NCBI GenBank assembly: GCA_013398955.1 | Contig: VWPU01003223.1 | Coordinates: 186,001 to 250,000, forward strand | Direction: 5' to 3' | DNA: 64,000 nt | DNA from: Callaeas wilsoni | Lineage: Eukaryota > Chordata > Aves > Passeriformes > Callaeidae | Shown: in pieces, positions 57,213 through 64,000 of the stretch | Layout: each line of letters starts with the position of its first letter | How positions within the stretch are numbered: the stretch's first letter is position 1 | Notes under the pieces: model-generated | What the model was told of the DNA's origin: nothing | Database searches by the model: none | Seen by the model: the letters and a program-made list of their open reading frames with translations, nothing else | Program-made: the position numbers and the translations under genes

Positions 57213-60200
57213 TGTATGATTGTTCAAAGAGTCGTATCAAACTAGTGTCATTATACAGCCTGTAACACTCTCCCTGGTTCCTGGGTTCTTGTTAACTGCT
57301 GTTGTGGTCTGATGGGAGCAGTTCAGTTTCTATCACACAGCTGCCATTAAGCCCTTGCTCTCGAGAAAGTTTTCTCCCAGACTTTTTTGTTATGCAGAAA
57401 ACCAGGAGATGGATTCAGGCATCCTTTCTAGGACTCTGAAGTAAACACAAGTGTGCAACCTCGAGTGAATAACGTCTCAGAGAATTGGGATGGTACCTCT
57501 ACAGTCCAATTAATTTAATTTTACCTGCTCTACAAAGGTTTAACTCCAGTTCATGATGGGGCTGTGTGAAAAGTAACATTCCCATCTGTTCTACAGCTAG
57601 AACTTTGGAAGATGGACAGTTGTCTTGTCACATGTGGGCTGTTCTTTTTTCATGGACCCTAGTGTGATTTTGCCTGTCCCTTTGAGTTAATTCATAGTGC
57701 ACTGCTCTCCCTGTTCCTGTATGTAGGTGTGAAGCCATGACTTCATGCTACCTTCACATCCAAGGGGCTAATGAAGCAGAGCACTGCTTACTATTTTTCT
57801 GGCATAAAGGGAGAGCTTAGAATGAGCAGAAATCATAATTTAACTTGTATTAGGTTTCTACATGCATTTTTCATCGCCTGAAAAAAATTATCTTCGCAAA
57901 CTAACTTTTTAATGAGAAAGCTTCTAGTGTTGCTGGTAGCAATGATTAAGTGTCTAACTACCTATAGCACTTCTTGTTAGTTCATTAAAAGACTAGCCCT
58001 CCTAATTACATTTGCATGTCTTTCCATAATTTGTACAGACCTCAATAATTAAATGGGTGATAATCCGTCAGCAGAATTGCAAAAGACCTTGATCCTTACA
58101 TACGCAAACCCTCGGGCAGTATTTACAGTTATCTAATAGTATGTTGCCTTTCTTACTTGATTTTTAACTGAATAGAAAACACTGTTGATGATATTAGGTT
58201 CACAAACAGTCTGTTGTGGAATGGATGAGGACACTCTGGGATGGGTATAGGCAATCTGTCCCCTTGCTCCCTAGTCACTGCAAAGCCAGATCTCATTTCT
58301 GGTTTAGTTATTTGAAACTGTCTCTGTCTTTATTTCACTGATAAGTCATTTTAAAATCTGAAGTGAATGTTATTTTTTCACTCTTTGAATGCCAGATCTT
58401 TGTGATGCTTGGATGGCCGAAAGATGGTGACTAAAACACATATTAGGTACCTGCAGCATAATTTCTAATGGTGCAGAGGTGAAGCTGGGGAATTGGTGCT
58501 CACCCTCTGAAGGTCAGAGCACAGACTGAGTTGCATAACTGGAAGTACTCAGCACTTACAGTGCTGCTTTAAGTATATTTATCTGTTTTCTCTTTTATTT
58601 GTTCTTCTCTTAAGATAGCTAAAAAAATAAGCCACCCTAATTTATTTTCTTTCCTTTTTTTGGTTTTAACCTGGTCTTCAGATATAGTGTAATTTTACCT
58701 CTTTCATACTTATGTGAGTTAAAGGCTTTATGTCTCTATTTCATCTGGGAAATGCCTCCAAAGGCATCCATTTAAATATAGCAATTTTGGTCCATCACCA
58801 TCCGACTAATTTAGAGGGAAACTATCCATCATTAGATGAAATTTTGCACTCTTACCAGTGCAGTGCTCACTTTCTGATTATCTGAAAAGCTTTCAGACTC
58901 TCACCCATGAGTTATGCAGTCATCACTGCTCATTTTCTAGCAGAATCCCTGTGTCTACATGTGCTCCTGACTCACCAGCTCCCCTCTTAGTCTTCCCTCA
59001 AAGTAACACAGGGTGATTATCTTTCTAACTCATTTGGCTTATCACATTTAAGACTGTACTTGAAGAGCAAGGTCTCAGCTTTACAACTGCATTGTTATCT
59101 TCTGAAATATTTCTCAAATGTGCCATTTTAGCACTTTGTTACACATTCTGTCCTCAGAACAAGGGAGCAAAACTGGAACAGGGAGAAAGGAAAATGCCTG
59201 CTGTGTTTCGAGTTAGTGTTCCTACTGGGACATATCTTTGACGCAGGGTCAGGTGAAGGTAGTGCAAATGGTGCAGGAAGGCACTTTGCTGAGTTGGAAT
59301 GAAATATCACAGGCTGAAAGAGTAGTTTCTGACCACCTGCCTGGACAAAGTGATTTCATCTGGGCTGCTATTGGAATTGTCTTTGCGTGGTTTGGCAACT
59401 GTTTGCAGCATCCTCTTTATATTATTTCAGTTTGTGCACGTTTTGAATAAAAAGAAACTAGGAGAGAATAACAAGGAGATAGTTTCTTTCAGAAAAGCTT
59501 ATTACCTATGGCAGATTCCTCCAAATTGTCACTCTTTCTCAAAGGGGCAATCATATGTTGTCTATAGCAAACACTGATGATAAAAAAACCTGAGAAAACT
59601 TAGATAAGAACATGTGTTTCCAAAAATACAGTTATTATAGTCTGAGAGTTTTCATAGTGGGCAAAACCATGTACCTCATAAGTTCTACTATTCAACATTT
59701 TAAATCACATTTCTTTGAAGTTAATTTATTCTGATGAAGGGGGGTATCTGTTGCTTATTTCACATATCTGTCTATTTTGTGAGATTTGTGTTGCCCTGAG
59801 TTTCAAGTTAATTATGTAGGACCATCACTATATTTAAAAAATCCAATCTCCATTAAAAAAACACAAACCATGAATATATCAGCTGTTAATTGTGCTTAAC
59901 AGAGGTCTTCTGTGTCTCTCACAGGCTTTATGAATTCTTAGGCTTGCAGTCCTTTCTGCTATTTATTTATGTTTATTGAAGCGACCATATAGTTTATCTC
60001 GTTTGGAGTTCCTTTCTTCCAGCATATTCAAGCCTTACCAGTATCATTAATAGAAAAGCAGAAAGAGATTCATCTCTTAATTCCTAAACATCTTGATAAA
60101 TGAGCAAGAGAACTTGCCAACCAGCTAATGTAACATGGTATACAGACTGTGATATTAGGTGTAAGAGACTGCTTTGGCAGGATTTTTGAGTATAAGTCAA

Positions 60201-63200
60201 GTGACTTGTAAGGAGATGATACATAAAATATATAGCCTGCCCCAGTATTTTCCCCAGTACTCACAAGGACGTGACAACAGAGTTCCTGCTCTTCAGCTGT
60301 TTATCATAAACTTGCCTACCTTCTTGATATTGAAACATTGGTGTGAAGAATTAAGATTGGGTGCCTGGGTGATGAGAGAATGAAAAGGATTGCTCTTCAA
60401 ATGATGCTGAGATGATAGGCGGTGGAGCAGAACTCTTGTTAAATGACTGGTTCAAATCAAAACACAAGCTTTTAAAAAACTGTTTTACTGCTTGTGGCTC
60501 CTCACTGTGCTTCAGATATAATTCATATCGAGGGTTTAGGATTTATCATTACCTGGACTACTCTGGCTTCCATCAGTGTCATGCCTTCAGTGCTGATAGT
60601 CTTTGTATAAAATGCCTTCATCCCCTCGAAGTTATACTTCTAGAAATTGCAGTAATGTTAAATAAATAATATAAAAGGCAAAAATTTCTGGGATTACCTA
60701 ACATTTTCCCCTATGACTATCAAGAGGAAGAAACTTGTATTTCAGCTTCCTCAATGCAGTATACATTGGCTGAGATGGATTTAGCTACTTGACTGTGTCA
60801 GGATAGATAAAGATTAGAACTGTATAAATTAAATACTAGGCATGTGGTTAATATTTTCCTAACTAGAAGGAACAGCAAAAAAGTTGGGGTTTGTACATCA
60901 AGTTGACTTAATACTGGATGTTGAAAATTCCCCTATTTTCAATTATTTTTTTCTTGTTCTTTTCTCCTTGTTTGGTGAGGCTTGCTTTATTTTCCCAGGG
61001 ATCAGCTGAGTAACACTGGTGCAGTATTCCTCCCTAGCACTGGTGTCCCTTGTGCAGTGACACTGTGTGTCCCATGTGGTCAGTCTCACCAAGGGTATTA
61101 CTATAACAATTGCTCAAAGCGTACATTAGAATTTTTTTTCCTTCCTAACATTAGTCTAAGGCATTTCAAAGACTTGGTCTTAACATCACAGCTGATTCAT
61201 GTGGGAGCTTTTCAAGGGAAAAATGGCAGTAATGTGCCTAAATTCTGTTTTCCTGATGTGGGAAAAGGGCACTGAAAGGATTCTATGCCTTTGAAAACGC
61301 CTTTTCTTTTGGCCTCAATTTATTTTGGTTTTTTTACTGCTTAAATACTACCCATGAAGTATTAGCTAGTTGTAGTGTGTCTAGTGCTTGAGTGAATTAT
61401 GAGTAAGATGAACTAAAAAGCCATTGTTCGTCCATGTTTCTTTGTGTCATTCAATAGCTCTGATCTGAATTGTGAAATACGTTTACACATTTTTCTTGGA
61501 GTTTCATGACATCGTCACATCTGTAGTTTTAGGGGTCTGATGCAAATGATGATCTGATTCTGTTAAAATGATTGGTCTGCCAAAACATGAACAACATTTT
61601 GTATTCTCTCCATCTCTTACATGGCTGAATAGATGCCAATATTTTATTTATGTTATGGACTTTGTTTTGAATCACATTCTTTTGTTGCATACATGAAGGA
61701 TTTATGAAACTTCCTTCTGGTATATCAGTATGAGGAACAGCTGGTCTTCCCTTCTTTATGCACCTGATACTTTCCACAAACTTTTTGACTACTTAAAAGA
61801 GTAGTGCTTCTGGGTTTTGGCATCATTTTAGCATCATGTTGTTTGTAGTTAATTGCCTGCACAAATAGAAATGAAAGGAATCTTGGGGTGAGATAAAGTT
61901 ATTTGGATTAATTAATCCCCATCAAAACTTCATTGAGCTATTTACATATATATTATAGGTCGATATAGACTTTCATTTTAATTCATGCCTTTATATAACA
62001 ACTTATTTACAGCCTGAATATTTACTTCCATGTGCTTCGCCTGTGAGCTCTAATGTATGACTCAGAGATGTGACTTGGACTTTCATTTTCATTTTAAGCG
62101 TAAAGGCTTTTGTAGTCCCTACAGATTATTGCCTAACAGTTGTTTTCAAAATGCTAAACAGATAAAAATATGAGAAAACTCCTTTACCATGCAGCCAAAT
62201 ATTTCATAAAATACATATAGTTTTTACTTCTACTTTGGCACAGAATGCAAGAAATCATCTTAATTTGCTGCCAACATGCTGTATCTCAAAAAAGTTGTGC
62301 TTTGTGGTCTAATCAAAAATCTTAGCTGAAATGGTGAGGATGAGGGTCTTTGTGGATTGCTATATGGACAGGAGAGATTTTTTGTTCTTTAGTATAAAAG
62401 AAATCATCCAGTGATTCCATTGAAAATATTGTTTGAACACTGATACAGAAGTATTGCACTGATATATAAACAGATGACGTCAGAATGACTGTAATAAATG
62501 CAATTATGCTTCAACCCGCAATAATCTTAAATGAGATATTTTATTAAATGTTAATAACTTTCGGGACTAGACTGGTTTCTTCTTAGGTCTTTCAAGTAAG
62601 AGTTACTCTGTGCAACAAGATGCCTGCAATATAAAGAAGAAGGAATGTGTACCAAGGGATATTTCTAAGGGCTTAAAACCATTTGAGGTTTATTAATTTT
62701 CTGGTGTCGGGTTAACATGGCTCCATGAATAGGCACAAGGCCTGGAGAGTGGGATTAGGAAGATTTCCAGAGGCTCTGAACTCATGTCAAGCAAAACTGT
62801 CATGCCAAGCAGCTAAGTCAACTGAATAGGGAAAAGTCTTGGAAGTGCTTTATCAGTGCATAATGTTTGTAAATTTTATTCAATTAATTTACAGCTGCAG
62901 GGCTCATGAGGCTGAAATTAAAGTTTTGTAAAATTTTGATAAGGAAGCAGCCAAAAACAAACAAAAAAGTTTGATTAGCTCTGGATGGTTTTTAACTAGT
63001 TGGCAGGGGAACAAAATTGCAAGCAAGTATTGCAGAGGAAGGTGCACCTAGCTTGGGAGCTATTGTATTTAGTTGGATTGGTAGCAGAATGCCTGCCAGC
63101 ACCTTGCATGAAGTGCCTGCAGCTATGCTTGACATTTGCTTTCCCTTCTGCCAACAGGTGCCTCAAGGAAAAGCCATGTCCCAGAGAAAAGCCTCTGGAA

Positions 63201-63397
63201 TTTAGTGCCATCAAAAGTACTTACAAATAAACATTATGCTTTAAATTCCTGTTCTTTCTATAACAAGATTAAATAGAATTTATTTCAGACAAAACATGAG
63301 TGAAAAAGAAGATATGCCAAAAGATGCCCAAGGTGGTAACATACCAGCTTTACACAAAATATCTGAGCCTCTGTTGCAGGCTTGAAAATTACTGGTT
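57213..63397. other. AT-rich non-coding sequence
   Basis: No exon, RNA gene or known repeat recognised. Longest frames are below 100 codons and unremarkable. Confidence 0.6.
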
Positions 63398-63515
63398 GGT
63401 TTTTTGGTTTTTTTTTTGTTTTTTTTTNTTTTTTTTTTTTCTTTCTTCCTCTCTTTTTTTTTTTTTTTTGGGGGGGGGTGGGGGATTTGTTGGTTTTTTT
63501 TTTTGTTTTTTTTTA
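63398..63515. repeat. Poly(T)/poly(G) tract with one undetermined base
   Basis: Runs of T broken by G or C, an N at 63428, then a T-run passing into a run of ten G, one T and five more G (about 63470-63485), then T-runs again. The single N and long homopolymers show that base calls and lengths here are unreliable. The 125-codon frame crossing it is an artefact of the tract. Confidence 0.85.
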
Positions 63516-64000
63516 ATTGTTAGAAAGATTAGGGAAACCCTCAAAATCCCCAAGAGATCTTTGGATATATCTTGGCAAGATCACGGTAAGGGCTGCCACC
63601 CCATTTCTCTGTTTCTTGTGGCTGAGTTAGGAGAAATGGTGTTGCCTATTGATCTCTTACTTTTGTCCCTTATGTAGGCTCATGATAGACCAAAATTTTG
63701 GAACCAAGCTTAACGTGAGCCCTTCCTCTCATATGCAACAGATATTGCTGATGCAGCAGTTTCTATTCCTTTTAGTTGTATGTATTCATTACCTCATATT
63801 TACATTATTGAAAAGAGCAGTATTTTGGTTGTTTTCTTACATGCATTGTTAATTTTTAGACTTGAGTTCCCATTTCTCAGTATTTTTTCTTAAAGTAAGA
63901 ATAACCAATTCAATTATCCAGGCAGCTTTTACACTTCCAGTGATTGAGAAATTGCTATTTTATTTGCAACCTTCTGCCAGTATACCTACAATGAAAAAGG
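63516..64000. other. Non-coding sequence, nothing recognised
   Basis: AT-rich DNA to the window end with no feature I can support. Confidence 0.6.

Noticed and set aside
63300..63677. 125-codon plus frame
   Set aside because: It crosses an N and long T/G homopolymers and encodes only poly-Phe/Gly there.
1..64000. tRNA, rRNA, CRISPR arrays or telomere-like repeats
   Set aside because: No cloverleaf boxes, rRNA cores, regularly spaced direct repeats or TTAGGG arrays were seen on reading both strands.

Overview
This window looks like ordinary nuclear DNA from a bird, or possibly another sauropsid. It is AT-rich and made almost entirely of non-coding sequence. The only abundant repeat family I can recognise is CR1, the LINE that dominates bird, crocodile and turtle genomes. 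I find no intact protein-coding gene, tRNA, rRNA or CRISPR array. Open frames are short, mostly under 130 codons, and lack family motifs, apart from the degraded reverse transcriptase of a CR1 copy. Bacterial features such as operons and ribosome binding sites do not apply.

Layout. 1-250 holds an internally repetitive segment that may be an old LTR-type element. 2090-3070 holds unusual overlapping open frames I cannot name. Recognisable CR1 pieces lie at 3835-4441, 22180-22440, 25427-26115 (apparently two opposed halves of one insertion), 30462-30520, 31758-31890, 48575-49275 and 52127-53415. The last is the longest; its reverse-transcriptase frame is still readable, but several internal deletions have removed the catalytic FADD-type motif. 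A segment beside it (53416-54120) has a 144-codon open frame and a small Cys-Asp-Lys-coding minisatellite. A solitary CpG island lies at 38430-38880. Simple repeats occur at 14380, 32302, 39588, 43849 and 63398, and the last contains the single N.

The most interesting signal is at 31160-31231. A branch-point-like motif and a pyrimidine/T-rich tract lead into CAG, which abuts directly on GTAAGTAG. Thirty-one bases later comes a second strong donor, ATG|GTAAGTA. This is the architecture of a vertebrate recursive splice site with its RS-exon: the 31-nt exon is not a multiple of three and has a stop in all three frames. If real, the whole window lies inside a very long + strand intron. Two observations agree with that: there are no coding exons, and most CR1 pieces lie antisense to the + strand. 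The host gene cannot be named from this sequence. The CpG island 7 kb downstream could be an internal promoter of the same gene or of a non-coding transcript, but that is inference.
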